Part shown: positions 27,658-34,896 of the stretch, piece by piece | Layout of the letters: every line of letters starts with the position of its first letter | Numbering within the stretch: position 1 is the first letter of the stretch | Source: an uncultured Porphyromonadaceae bacterium | GTDB taxonomy: Bacteria > Bacteroidota > Bacteroidia > Bacteroidales > Muribaculaceae | Length of the DNA: 64,000 bases | Assembly: GCA_947177685.1 (NCBI GenBank) | Contig: CAMWVE010000001.1 | Coordinates: forward strand, 62,001-126,000 | Direction: 5' to 3' | Notes under the pieces: model-generated | Told to the model about the DNA's origin: nothing | Databases searched by the model: none | Seen by the model: the letters and a program-made list of their open reading frames with translations, nothing else | Translations under genes and position numbers: made by a program

Positions 27658-28623
27658 TTATTTCTTTATGTCCAGCAGTGATTCCACGAAGTCACGTTTA
27701 TGGAACACCTGCAGATCACCGATTCCCTCGCCGAGTCCGATGTATTTAACCGGAATTTTGAACTGGTCGCTTATGCCTATGACTACGCCACCTCTTGCTG
27801 TACCGTCGAGTTTGGTGACTGCAAGCTGATTAACGCTTGTGGCAGCCACGAACTGTCGTGCCTGTTCAAAAGCATTCTGTCCGGTAGATCCGTCAAGTAC
27901 CAAAAGGATGTCATGCGGAGCATCGGGAATAACCTTCTGCATTACACGCTTGATTTTAGAAAGCTCGTCCATCAGACCAATCTTGTTATGGAGTCGCCCG
28001 GCAGTGTCAATTATCACCACGTCTACTCCGTTAGCCACTGCCGATGAAAGAGTGTCGAAAGCCACGGCAGCAGGGTCGGCGCCGAGTTTTTGCTTTATTA
28101 CCGGCACTCCGGCTCGTTCGCCCCATACTTCGAGTTGCTCAACAGCTGCCGCACGGAAAGTGTCGGCTGCACCGAGCATGACTTTGTTTCCGGCAGCCTT
28201 GAAGTTATAGGCGAGTTTACCGATGGTAGTCGTTTTTCCTACGCCGTTAACACCCACAACCATAATTACATGAGGTTTGTGTGATGGCGGAACCTGAAAA
28301 TCATTTAAATCAGCGTCAGATTCATTTTCAGAGAGCATTGCCACAATCTCCTCATAAAGCAGATTGTTGAGTTCGGCAGTACCGACATATTTATCACGCT
28401 TAACGCGCTCCTTTATTCTGTCGAGAATCTTGAGGGTGGTTTCCACACCAACATCAGAAGTAAGGAAAATCTCTTCCAATTCGTCAAGGAAATCATCATC
28501 TATGGTTGATTTGCCTGCAATGGCACGGGTCAGTTTGCTGAAAAGACCCTCCTTGGTTCTCTCCAGTCCTTTGTCAAGAGTCTCTTTCTTTTTTTCTTTT
28601 GAGAAGAAATCAAAAAATCCCAT
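27658..28623 (-). CDS. ftsY: Signal recognition particle receptor FtsY
   Basis: A 321-residue SRP GTPase. A short charged N-terminal region (FFSKEKKKETLDKG) replaces the long acidic A domain. The NG domain carries the P-loop GVNGVGKTT (residues 124-132), DTFRAAAVEQL, DTAGR and TKLDGTARGG. It docks SRP-ribosome complexes at the inner membrane. It is the first gene of a six-gene minus-strand operon (ftsY, rimO, menF-like, SGNH, SGNH, MBOAT). The gaps are 13 bp or less, with one overlap. Confidence 0.96.
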   Translation of the reverse strand: MGFFDFFSKEKKKETLDKGLERTKEGLFSKLTRAIAGKSTIDDDFLDELEEIFLTSDVGVETTLKILDRIKERVKRDKYVGTAELNNLLYEEIVAMLSENESDADLNDFQVPPSHKPHVIMVVGVNGVGKTTTIGKLAYNFKAAGNKVMLGAADTFRAAAVEQLEVWGERAGVPVIKQKLGADPAAVAFDTLSSAVANGVDVVIIDTAGRLHNKIGLMDELSKIKRVMQKVIPDAPHDILLVLDGSTGQNAFEQARQFVAATSVNQLAVTKLDGTARGGVVIGISDQFKIPVKYIGLGEGIGDLQVFHKRDFVESLLDIKK

Positions 28624-28655
28624 ATATAGTAAGAGTATTTGCTTGGTTTAATTTG

Positions 28656-28663
28656 CAAATTTA
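28656..28663 (-). promoter_or_regulatory. -7 element upstream of ftsY
   Basis: On the minus strand, TAAATTTG followed by C, 33 bases before the ftsY ATG. No TTTG is seen at -33, so support is partial. Confidence 0.45.
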
Positions 28664-29278
28664 GCTATAATTTTTGGATTATTTGAACCTATATATGAAA
28701 ATTTCAACTTATAATCCAATTTATTCAAATTTCCGCTCAAGCTGTTATCATGGATGGTACAATTTCCGCTTTCAACCGCTAAACATTGCGAAAAGCAAAC
28801 AAATAACAATGGCTAAAAACAACGCGATACAATAGTCTTTAAGAAACATTTCCTGTCAGTTTCATCCCAACCCCGCGGATGCTTAAAATTCAAATAGAAA
28901 GGTGTGGGATTGTACTCTGCATACCCCTTTTAGTAGGCTTCTCGCATTGCCTTAGACAGTAGATATACAGCAACCCCACACCGATAAGCTATATAGATAC
29001 CCCGCAGGGGTAAGTACATGCTGACGATGCAGGCGTTATCTGCTTTTATCTTACTATCTATCAGTGAATTTTGCGAGAATTTACTAAAAGAAGATAATTC
29101 AAATAACACCTTTTAAAGATGTAAAAGCCGACGCTACGGCTATATTTCAGGCTGCAAATGTAGTAATAAATTCCGAAAGACTTGTGATTGAGCGATAAAA
29201 ATCCAATCTATTGCATCATTAGAGTGTGTCATAGAGAGCCACCTGAAGTGTTGTTATCTGAAGCGGCTTCAGAATAAT
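28664..29278. other. Gene-free stretch with an imperfect inverted repeat
   Basis: About 0.6 kb with no convincing ORF on either strand. It contains GGTGTGGGATTG (near 28901) and its near-complement CAACCCCACACC (near 28972) about 60 bases apart, followed by the palindrome TACCCCGCAGGGGTA near 28998. These could form a structured RNA or be remnants of a mobile element. I cannot match them to tmRNA, SRP RNA or RNase P RNA. Confidence 0.4.
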
Positions 29279-29315
29279 ACAAAAAGGCACAGAACCCGTG
29301 TTGGATTCTGTGCCT
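29279..29315 (-). terminator. Intrinsic terminator after the ORF-3-like gene
   Basis: On the minus strand, a 13-bp stem (AGGCACAGAATCC with GGGTTCTGTGCCT, one G-U pair) around a 5-base loop, followed by TTTTTG. It starts 24 bp after the stop at 29340. Confidence 0.85.
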
Positions 29316-29339
29316 ATGATTTATATTGTTCTATTATGC

Positions 29340-29897
29340 TCAGAGATTGTCCATGTCGGTGATTTCATCGAATCCTTCTGCATCGAACTCATCATCATTA
29401 TAACCGTCTGAGCCATAAAACTCCTCGCCCAAATCCTCTACGGGGGGGATGACAGTTTTGGTGGTGGGAGTAATGTCAAGTTCCGAGAGGTCGGTCAGCT
29501 GCGCCGGAGGATTGCCCTTTGAAAGCGTGCACACCGGATCCTTGAGATTTCTGCGGGGAATGATCTCGTTCATTTCAATGAAGAAAGAGCGGTCAGAAAT
29601 GTAATCAAAAGTAAAGAGCAGGCGTTGACCCTCATCATCAATGAAATCTTCCAGAACGGATTCGTCCATCAGATATGCATCCTGATCAGAGTCAGTTCCC
29701 ATATCCTCAAGGGTTATCTCCTTCTCCTTTTCCCATCCTTTGTCACAGATGAAAAAAGAGCACATTTCGTTTTTGTCAAAACCGACTGAGTCACAGATGG
29801 CATTTTTCAGATCGAGGAAAGTAGCCGTGGTGTCAATTTGAATTTCCCGACGGAAATTGTCTACTTCATCTGATACGACACGAAAATTGAATATCAT
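29340..29897 (-). CDS. Plasmid pRiA4b ORF-3-like protein
   Basis: A 185-residue protein resembling the Bacteroidales members of the pRiA4b ORF-3 (IS1096 TnpR-like) family. It starts with a beta-rich IFNFRVVSDEVDNFRREI, then ATFLDLKNAICDSVGFDK and LLFTFDYISDRSFFIEM. The last about 50 residues are strongly acidic and low-complexity (EDLGEEFYGSDGYNDDEFD). In this phylum it is a conserved, stand-alone cytoplasmic protein of unknown function; despite the family name there is no transposon here. A TAAATTCG -7-like element lies about 40 bases upstream on the minus strand. Confidence 0.75.
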   Translation of the reverse strand: MIFNFRVVSDEVDNFRREIQIDTTATFLDLKNAICDSVGFDKNEMCSFFICDKGWEKEKEITLEDMGTDSDQDAYLMDESVLEDFIDDEGQRLLFTFDYISDRSFFIEMNEIIPRRNLKDPVCTLSKGNPPAQLTDLSELDITPTTKTVIPPVEDLGEEFYGSDGYNDDEFDAEGFDEITDMDNL

Positions 29898-30006
29898 AGT
29901 TGTAATAAGTTTGTTTCTGTTGCGAATTTACAAATAAATCCAATATCTCACACCTAAAACTCAAAATATTTTTCAAAAATTTTGAGCCGGAATGAGTTTT
30001 GTGCTG

Positions 30007-30804
30007 TCACACAAGATGTTTGAACAATTCTTTTTCTATCTGCGGGGTGGCGACCATTACGGAATAATTGCGATTGTCGCGGAAGCTGCGGCACACGGCG
30101 CCCGCTTCGGTGGCTATAAGTTCGCCTGCTGCCACATCCCACTGATGCAGATCCATCTCCCAGTAAGCATCAAGGTATCCTGCAGCCACATAGCTCATGT
30201 CAAGAGCAGCCGAGCCGAGACGGCGCAGACCTCTGACCAAGGGGAGCACTCTTGCCACGTTGTCAAGATTGTTGTCGGGATTAACGTTTCGGTCAACAGG
30301 AAAGCCGGTCGACACCACCGCTTTATCAAGCGATGCGGTCGCCCGGCAATGTATAGGATTTCCATTGAGATAAGCTCCCATTCCTTTGACTGCATGGAAC
30401 GTCTCGCCGAGATACGGAGCGTGAACCACACCAATGATGATTTCTCCATTTCGTTCAACAGCTATCGACACGCAGAACATGGGCAGACCGGAACTGAAAT
30501 TGGCAGTACCGTCAAGCGGGTCTATGATCCAGCGGTATTCAGCGGCGTTCTTGCCATGATCTCCCGACTCTTCCGAGAGAATGGCATGGTCAGGGAAAGT
30601 GTCGTTAATCTGTCTGATCAGCAGTGCTTCAGATTCTTTATCTGCCTGAGTTACAACATCGTTTACGTTGAACTTGGTGTTGATGACGAGTTCAGGGCTA
30701 CGGAAATAGCGCATCTGCACGGCACCAGCCTGACGTGCCCACGAAATAGCGGAAATGAGAATGTCGTCCATCATAATATTAGTTGCGGGACTTATCTCAA
30801 ACAA
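30007..30804 (-). CDS. Inositol monophosphatase family protein (SuhB-like)
   Basis: A 265-residue sugar phosphatase of the IMPase/FBPase superfamily. The metal site includes SEESG (about residues 77-81), DPLDGT (95-100) and WDVAAGELIATEAG near the C-terminus. It hydrolyses inositol-1-phosphate or related phosphomonoesters in a Mg-dependent way; the true substrate is not predictable, and 3'(2'),5'-bisphosphate nucleotidase is an alternative. The ATG at 30804 is kept, but ATGs at 30774 and 30771 (MMDDILISAI) match the usual family N-terminus better. It follows the lrp-like gene by 9 bp. Confidence 0.85.
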   Translation of the reverse strand: MFEISPATNIMMDDILISAISWARQAGAVQMRYFRSPELVINTKFNVNDVVTQADKESEALLIRQINDTFPDHAILSEESGDHGKNAAEYRWIIDPLDGTANFSSGLPMFCVSIAVERNGEIIIGVVHAPYLGETFHAVKGMGAYLNGNPIHCRATASLDKAVVSTGFPVDRNVNPDNNLDNVARVLPLVRGLRRLGSAALDMSYVAAGYLDAYWEMDLHQWDVAAGELIATEAGAVCRSFRDNRNYSVMVATPQIEKELFKHLV

Positions 30805-30813
30805 GTCTCTTAA

Positions 30814-31284
30814 CTATTTCTTGTGCGTTTCGCTGATAGGGAGCTGACGTTTGAAGATTTCGTTAAATGAGATGATTGTTTCGGTTCGTCCCAGATTTAG
30901 TGAGTGGAATTTTGAATGTATAATGTCATAAAGGTCCTTATTGTTTTTTGCGTAAACTTTTATTAACAAATCATACTGACCTGTCGTAAGGTGACATTCA
31001 ACCACTTCGGGAATCATTTTGAGTTTTTCAAGCAGACTGTCAAAGGTCTGTGGATCTTTGACGAAAACTCCCAGATATGCACATGTGTCATAACCGATTG
31101 TCTCTGGAGAAATCAAGGTTTCAGAGCCTCTGATAACACCCATTTGCTGAAGTTTTGCCACGCGCTGATGAATAGCTGCGCCGGAAACACCTGTTTCACG
31201 AGCAACTTCAAGGTAGGGTTTACGAGCATTGTCGGAGAGGAGTTGAAGAATCTTAACGTCAAGAGCGTCCAATTCAGGTACCAT
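30814..31284 (-). CDS. Lrp/AsnC family transcriptional regulator
   Basis: A 156-residue protein. The N-terminal winged HTH is at residues 5-60 (LDALDVKILQLLSDNARKP, then VSGAAIHQRVAKLQQMGVI), and the RAM (AsnC_trans_reg) effector domain follows (GYDTCAYLGVFVK, then CHLTTGQYDLLIKVYA). It should sense an amino acid and regulate metabolic genes. It is 9 bp upstream of the SuhB-like gene on the same strand. No clear palindromic operator was identified. Confidence 0.92.
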   Translation of the reverse strand: MVPELDALDVKILQLLSDNARKPYLEVARETGVSGAAIHQRVAKLQQMGVIRGSETLISPETIGYDTCAYLGVFVKDPQTFDSLLEKLKMIPEVVECHLTTGQYDLLIKVYAKNNKDLYDIIHSKFHSLNLGRTETIISFNEIFKRQLPISETHKK

Positions 31285-31633
31285 ACTTTGTATCTTTAAA
31301 TTAATAGTTGTTACGTTAAACTTTTTTATTTCATGGTCAGAAAAATAAGATGCTTAAGCACTGATTTTACGTTCTGCTAACAAATCTTTTTCCGTCTTTC
31401 TATGATATTTATGTTGCAAAGATACACAACTTTTCGAGAAATACCAATTTTTTGGCAAAAAATATTGCAAATTTTTGAAAAATTGTAATCTTAATTTTTT
31501 AATTGCCTAAATTTGTCATACAGGAGGTGATTAATCTGTAACTTTTTTCTATCTAAATTATGTTAACGAGCTTTGGTGTGGCATCGTAATTCATAAAATA
31601 TCATTAACTTTGTACACATAATAATATATAGGG
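31285..31633. other. Divergent AT-rich intergenic region
   Basis: About 350 bp between the lrp-like gene (-) and the GNAT gene (+). It contains a TAACTTTG -7 element at 31605-31612 (+), 22 bases before the GNAT start, without a matching -33 TTTG. Otherwise I see only AT-rich sequence and no additional gene. Confidence 0.5.
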
Positions 31634-32179
31634 ATGTCAAATCACAATTTAACACATATCACAGTTACACCTGACGCCATAGGGTTGACCGATGAGGTCA
31701 AGGGACTTTATCTGGAATCATTTCCTGAAGAAGAGCGTCGTCCGTGGGAGAGTATCTGCGGGTTAATTGAATCGGGAGCACCATTTTTCAAATTTGTTAT
31801 TGTCCGTTCAGATGCCGGTATTGCCGGGTTCTATACCCTATGGCGATTTCCGCAGGCTCTGTATGTGGAGCATTTCGCGGTAATGCGGTCATTGCGGGGC
31901 AACGGTTTTGGCTCAGAAATTCTGACTGAAATAAAGACTCAGGCAGGTGAACTGCCTGTTGTGGTAGAAGTGGAACCTGCGGAATCATCGTCAGAAGCAG
32001 TTTCGCGAATAAAATTTTATGAAAAAGCCGGTTTCACGGCGCTTTACGATTTCCAGTATGTTCAGCCACCGTACGCCAAAGGACTACCCGAGGTGCCGAT
32101 GATGCTGATGACCACCTCGCCCCTACCCGATATTGAGCTATTTGTCATTCAACTCCACACACTTGTATATAATAAATGA
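31634..32179 (+). CDS. GNAT family N-acetyltransferase
   Basis: A 181-residue acyl-CoA-dependent acetyltransferase fold. The beta4 VEHFAVMRSLRGNGFGSEIL region supplies the acetyl-CoA loop (R-x-x-G-x-G, here RGNGFG). SRIKFYEKAGFTAL is the typical alpha4/beta6 end. The N-terminal LYLESFPEEERRPWESI resembles a small Bacteroidota GNAT subgroup with unknown substrate. Its stop overlaps the start of the ZnuA-like gene by 4 bp (ATGA), so the four genes 31634-34744 are likely one transcript. Confidence 0.82.
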   Translation: MSNHNLTHITVTPDAIGLTDEVKGLYLESFPEEERRPWESICGLIESGAPFFKFVIVRSDAGIAGFYTLWRFPQALYVEHFAVMRSLRGNGFGSEILTEIKTQAGELPVVVEVEPAESSSEAVSRIKFYEKAGFTALYDFQYVQPPYAKGLPEVPMMLMTTSPLPDIELFVIQLHTLVYNK

Positions 32180-33087
32180 TAACGAACAGAATAATCGCAG
32201 CCACATTGCCACTTGCGTTGCTTTGCTTCGGATGTGGCACGCACTCAACCGGTAACGGATCTGACAAGCTCGACATCGTTGTAAGTATTCCGCCACAGAA
32301 ATATCTTGTTGAATCAATTGGCGGAAAGTTTGTCAACGTGGAGTCCGTAATGACATCTGACGCCAACCCTGAATCGTTCGAGCCAACAGTAGCATCTATG
32401 CGCGCGATTTCAGAAGCCGATCTCTACATTCCTGTAGGTCTGCTTGACTTTGAGCAGCCGCTCGTTGCCAAGCTGCATGTTAACACCCCCGATCTTGAGA
32501 TTGCCACACTGCTTGATGACATAACACTACTCTATGATACACATGGCGAATGTGAGCATCGCTGCGATGATGCAGACGGACACCATCACCATGGCGATGC
32601 AGCTGATCCACATGTGTGGAGTTCTGTCAGGAACATGCGCACGATGGCGCGTAATCTGACCGACCTGTTGATTGACAATGACTCGGTGCATGCCGAATAT
32701 TATGTCGCACGGAGGGATTCAATGATAAACCGTCTGGATTCCATAGAAAATGTGTTGGCAGAAAGAATAGGCAACTCAGGGCAAACGAGTTTCATGGTAT
32801 GGCATCCCTCGCTGAGTTATCTGGCTAACGACTACGGACTGAGTCAGATTGTAGTTGGAAGTCATGCGAAAGAACTCTCAGTCAAGCAGTTGCAGAAGCG
32901 TATCGATGAAGCTGCCACATCAGGAGTCAATCTGTTTTTCATTCAGCAGGAGTTTGATTCAAACCAAGCCTCCACGCTGAATGAGCATGTCAATGCCCGA
33001 TTGGTGGAGTTGAACACAATGAACGGTGACTGGGAGTCAGAAATCAAGAAAATTGCCGATGGATTTGCAGGAGAGAAAAATAATTGA
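32176..33087 (+). CDS. Zinc/manganese ABC transporter substrate-binding lipoprotein (ZnuA-like)
   Basis: A 303-residue cluster A-I solute-binding protein. Its lipoprotein signal has a lipobox-like LCFGC (Cys20). A Cys/His/Asp-rich metal-collecting loop lies at about residues 124-147 (CEHRCDDADGHHHHGD), followed by DPHVWSSVRNM, the usual metal-ligand region. MVWHPSLSYLANDYG and QKRIDEAATSGVNLFFIQQEFD complete the fold. It delivers Zn or Mn to an inner-membrane permease from the periplasmic side. It is coupled to the GNAT gene and overlaps the ABC ATPase gene, but no permease gene lies nearby. Confidence 0.9.
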   Translation: MITNRIIAATLPLALLCFGCGTHSTGNGSDKLDIVVSIPPQKYLVESIGGKFVNVESVMTSDANPESFEPTVASMRAISEADLYIPVGLLDFEQPLVAKLHVNTPDLEIATLLDDITLLYDTHGECEHRCDDADGHHHHGDAADPHVWSSVRNMRTMARNLTDLLIDNDSVHAEYYVARRDSMINRLDSIENVLAERIGNSGQTSFMVWHPSLSYLANDYGLSQIVVGSHAKELSVKQLQKRIDEAATSGVNLFFIQQEFDSNQASTLNEHVNARLVELNTMNGDWESEIKKIADGFAGEKNN

Positions 33088-33751
33088 GATCGACGGATTG
33101 TCGATGCGTCGCGACAAGCGTCAGATTCTCACCGACGTTAACCTGACGGTGAACAAGGGCGATTTCATTGCCATAACCGGACCTAACGGAGGTGGTAAGA
33201 CCACACTTTTACGCCTGATACTCAAACTTTTGCAGCCAACACAAGGAAGTGTGACTTATTATCGTGACGGTGTGGTGACAAAAAAGCTGCACATAGGTTA
33301 TCTGCCTCAGAAAAATGCCATTGACTCCCATTTCCCCATAACGTTGGAGGAGGTTGTCCGCTCAGGACTGTTGTCTACAAAATCGCTTTCATCAGCCGAA
33401 CGCGACAAACTGGTTGAAAAGATCCTCGACACCATAAGGCTGACATCGCACCGGAATCAACCGATAGGCGAACTATCGGGAGGTCAGCTGCAACGCGGAT
33501 TGCTCGGTCGTGCCATAATAAGCTCGCCCGATCTGTTGGTGCTTGACGAACCGCTGAGCTACATCGACAAGCAGTTTGAGAAAGAAATATATGAGATAAT
33601 TGCACGTCAGGCAGCACATTCCACCATTATTCTTGTTTCACATGAAATGACCACGATTGCCGGTATGGCATCGCGACACTTCATCGTGGACCGGAAAATT
33701 CACGAATGTTCAGCCGCGCATCATTTTGCTGCGATAAGCTGTGAATCCTGA
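33059..33751 (+). CDS. Metal (zinc-type) ABC transporter ATP-binding protein
   Basis: With the start at 33059 the protein has 230 residues. It has Walker A GPNGGGKTT, the Q-loop in LPQKN, the signature LSGGQLQRG, Walker B LLVLDEPLSYID and the switch histidine VSHEMT. It is ZnuC/MntB-like and should energise import with the adjacent substrate-binding lipoprotein. An in-frame ATG at 33026 exists but would overlap the upstream gene by 62 bp; the ATG at 33059 (MDLQERKIIEIDGLS) fits the family N-terminus. The last gene of the transporter, the permease, is missing locally. Confidence 0.88.
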   Translation: MDLQERKIIEIDGLSMRRDKRQILTDVNLTVNKGDFIAITGPNGGGKTTLLRLILKLLQPTQGSVTYYRDGVVTKKLHIGYLPQKNAIDSHFPITLEEVVRSGLLSTKSLSSAERDKLVEKILDTIRLTSHRNQPIGELSGGQLQRGLLGRAIISSPDLLVLDEPLSYIDKQFEKEIYEIIARQAAHSTIILVSHEMTTIAGMASRHFIVDRKIHECSAAHHFAAISCES

Positions 33752-33757
33752 TTATCC

Positions 33758-34744
33758 ATGAGGCTTCTGCTATACATTACGATACTGATGGTGATAACCG
33801 GTTGCTCACTGACCGAATCACATGCCAGCCGTGAGCTTGACAAGGCTGAGGCACTGTTGCTTACCAATCCTTCGGCTGCAATGGCACAGTTAAACCGTTA
33901 TGATGTAGCTGAATTCAAGGACTCCGCTACCATGGCGCGGTGGGCACTGCTCTATTCCGAAGCCCTTGTCGCTAACCGTTATTCAGCGCCGAATGACACC
34001 ATAGTGAACATAGCCTTGGACTATTATGGAGTCCATGATCCTGAGGGTGATTTCATCAGGGCATCTCAACTGAAGGAGATTCTTAATTCTTCAGGTAATG
34101 CCGATGAACTTGCAGAAGCGCTCTATGTGCAGAAAGAGAAAGAATTCTATTTATATGAGGAGCGGGCAATACGACAGAAAATAATGCTTGCGGGCATCAT
34201 TTTGCTGTTGCTTGCGTTTGTGGTAATTCTTTGGCTGCGTCAGCGTGTCAGGTTGCAGACCGCACGTAATGAGATGCTGATGTCGGAGGCATCGGAGTTG
34301 AAATCACGCATTGATGCAAGTCGCGGCGATGTAGGACGACTTGAAACCAAGCTGCACGGACTGCTCGAAAACCGCTTCGCACTGATTGACTCGCTGTGTC
34401 AGACCTATTATGAGACTCAGGGCACAAAAACCGATAAAAAGGCGATTGTGGAAAAGGTCAGAAAAGAAATAGAAGCCGTCAGGACCGATTCATTCCCTGT
34501 TATGGAAAAAGCAGTCAATGACTGCCGTGACAATCTGCTTGTAAAAGCCAAAGAAATTTATCCTGAAATCAAACCTGAGGATTACCGTCTGCTTGTTTAT
34601 CTGTCAGGCGGACTTTCAACCCGCACCATCTGCCTTCTTCTCGATGAGTCAGTCGATGTGATATACAAGCGGAAATCAAGATTGAAGGCACGGCTGAAAG
34701 AGAGGGAAGCGGCGGTTTCACCCATGATTATGGAGGTTTTCTGA
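33758..34744 (+). CDS. Membrane-tethered regulator with C-terminal HTH-like region
   Basis: A 328-residue protein resembling the Bacteroidota DUF6377-like regulators. A lipoprotein-like signal (VITGC, Cys16) is followed by a helical, TPR-like extracytoplasmic part. A transmembrane helix at about residues 142-160, a coiled coil (about 165-205), and a C-terminal helical region (DYRLLVYLSGGLSTRTICLL, then VIYKRKSRLKARL) follow. That end resembles a DNA-binding helix-turn-helix. It may carry a periplasmic signal to DNA directly. It lies 6 bp after the ABC ATPase gene and 152 bp before an outer membrane receptor whose promoter overlaps a GGTCAGA inverted repeat, making that gene its likely target (inference). 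Confidence 0.65.
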   Translation: MRLLLYITILMVITGCSLTESHASRELDKAEALLLTNPSAAMAQLNRYDVAEFKDSATMARWALLYSEALVANRYSAPNDTIVNIALDYYGVHDPEGDFIRASQLKEILNSSGNADELAEALYVQKEKEFYLYEERAIRQKIMLAGIILLLLAFVVILWLRQRVRLQTARNEMLMSEASELKSRIDASRGDVGRLETKLHGLLENRFALIDSLCQTYYETQGTKTDKKAIVEKVRKEIEAVRTDSFPVMEKAVNDCRDNLLVKAKEIYPEIKPEDYRLLVYLSGGLSTRTICLLLDESVDVIYKRKSRLKARLKEREAAVSPMIMEVF

Positions 34745-34759
34745 CGTTGATTTTGGTGT

Positions 34760-34852
34760 GGTCAGACTTTTCATGCATGTTAAATTATAATCCTTTGATT
34801 TAAAGCAGTTTATAAATATCGCGGTCAGACTATTTATTTGGAAAATCTGACC
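34760..34852. promoter_or_regulatory. Candidate operator: GGTCAGA repeats at the receptor promoter
   Basis: GGTCAGAC occurs at 34760-34767 and 34823-34830, and its inverse TCTGACC at 34846-34852. The last two form an inverted repeat centred on the -33 element (34837-34840) of the downstream receptor gene. The arrangement suggests a regulator site, possibly for the adjacent membrane-tethered protein. Confidence 0.5.
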
Positions 34853-34869
34853 TCATGTGATTAATTTTG
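34837..34869 (+). promoter_or_regulatory. Promoter of the outer membrane receptor gene
   Basis: TTTG (34837-34840), a 21-bp spacer, then TAATTTTG (34862-34869) followed by C. The in-frame ATG at 34867 lies inside the -7 element, so translation must start further down, at 34897. Confidence 0.7.
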
Positions 34870-34896
34870 CATCAAAATTCATCAAAATTTATTCAC

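Noticed and set aside
28900..29020. 4.5S, tmRNA, RNase P or 6S RNA
   Set aside because: No diagnostic core sequence of the first three can be found and 6S cannot be judged by eye; left as an unassigned structured region.
29340..29897. Transposon gene, from the family name IS1096 TnpR-like
   Set aside because: No transposase, terminal repeats or target duplication; the protein is a stand-alone family in this phylum.
34867..34896. Upstream start of the outer membrane receptor
   Set aside because: That ATG is part of the -7 element; the signal peptide starts at 34897.
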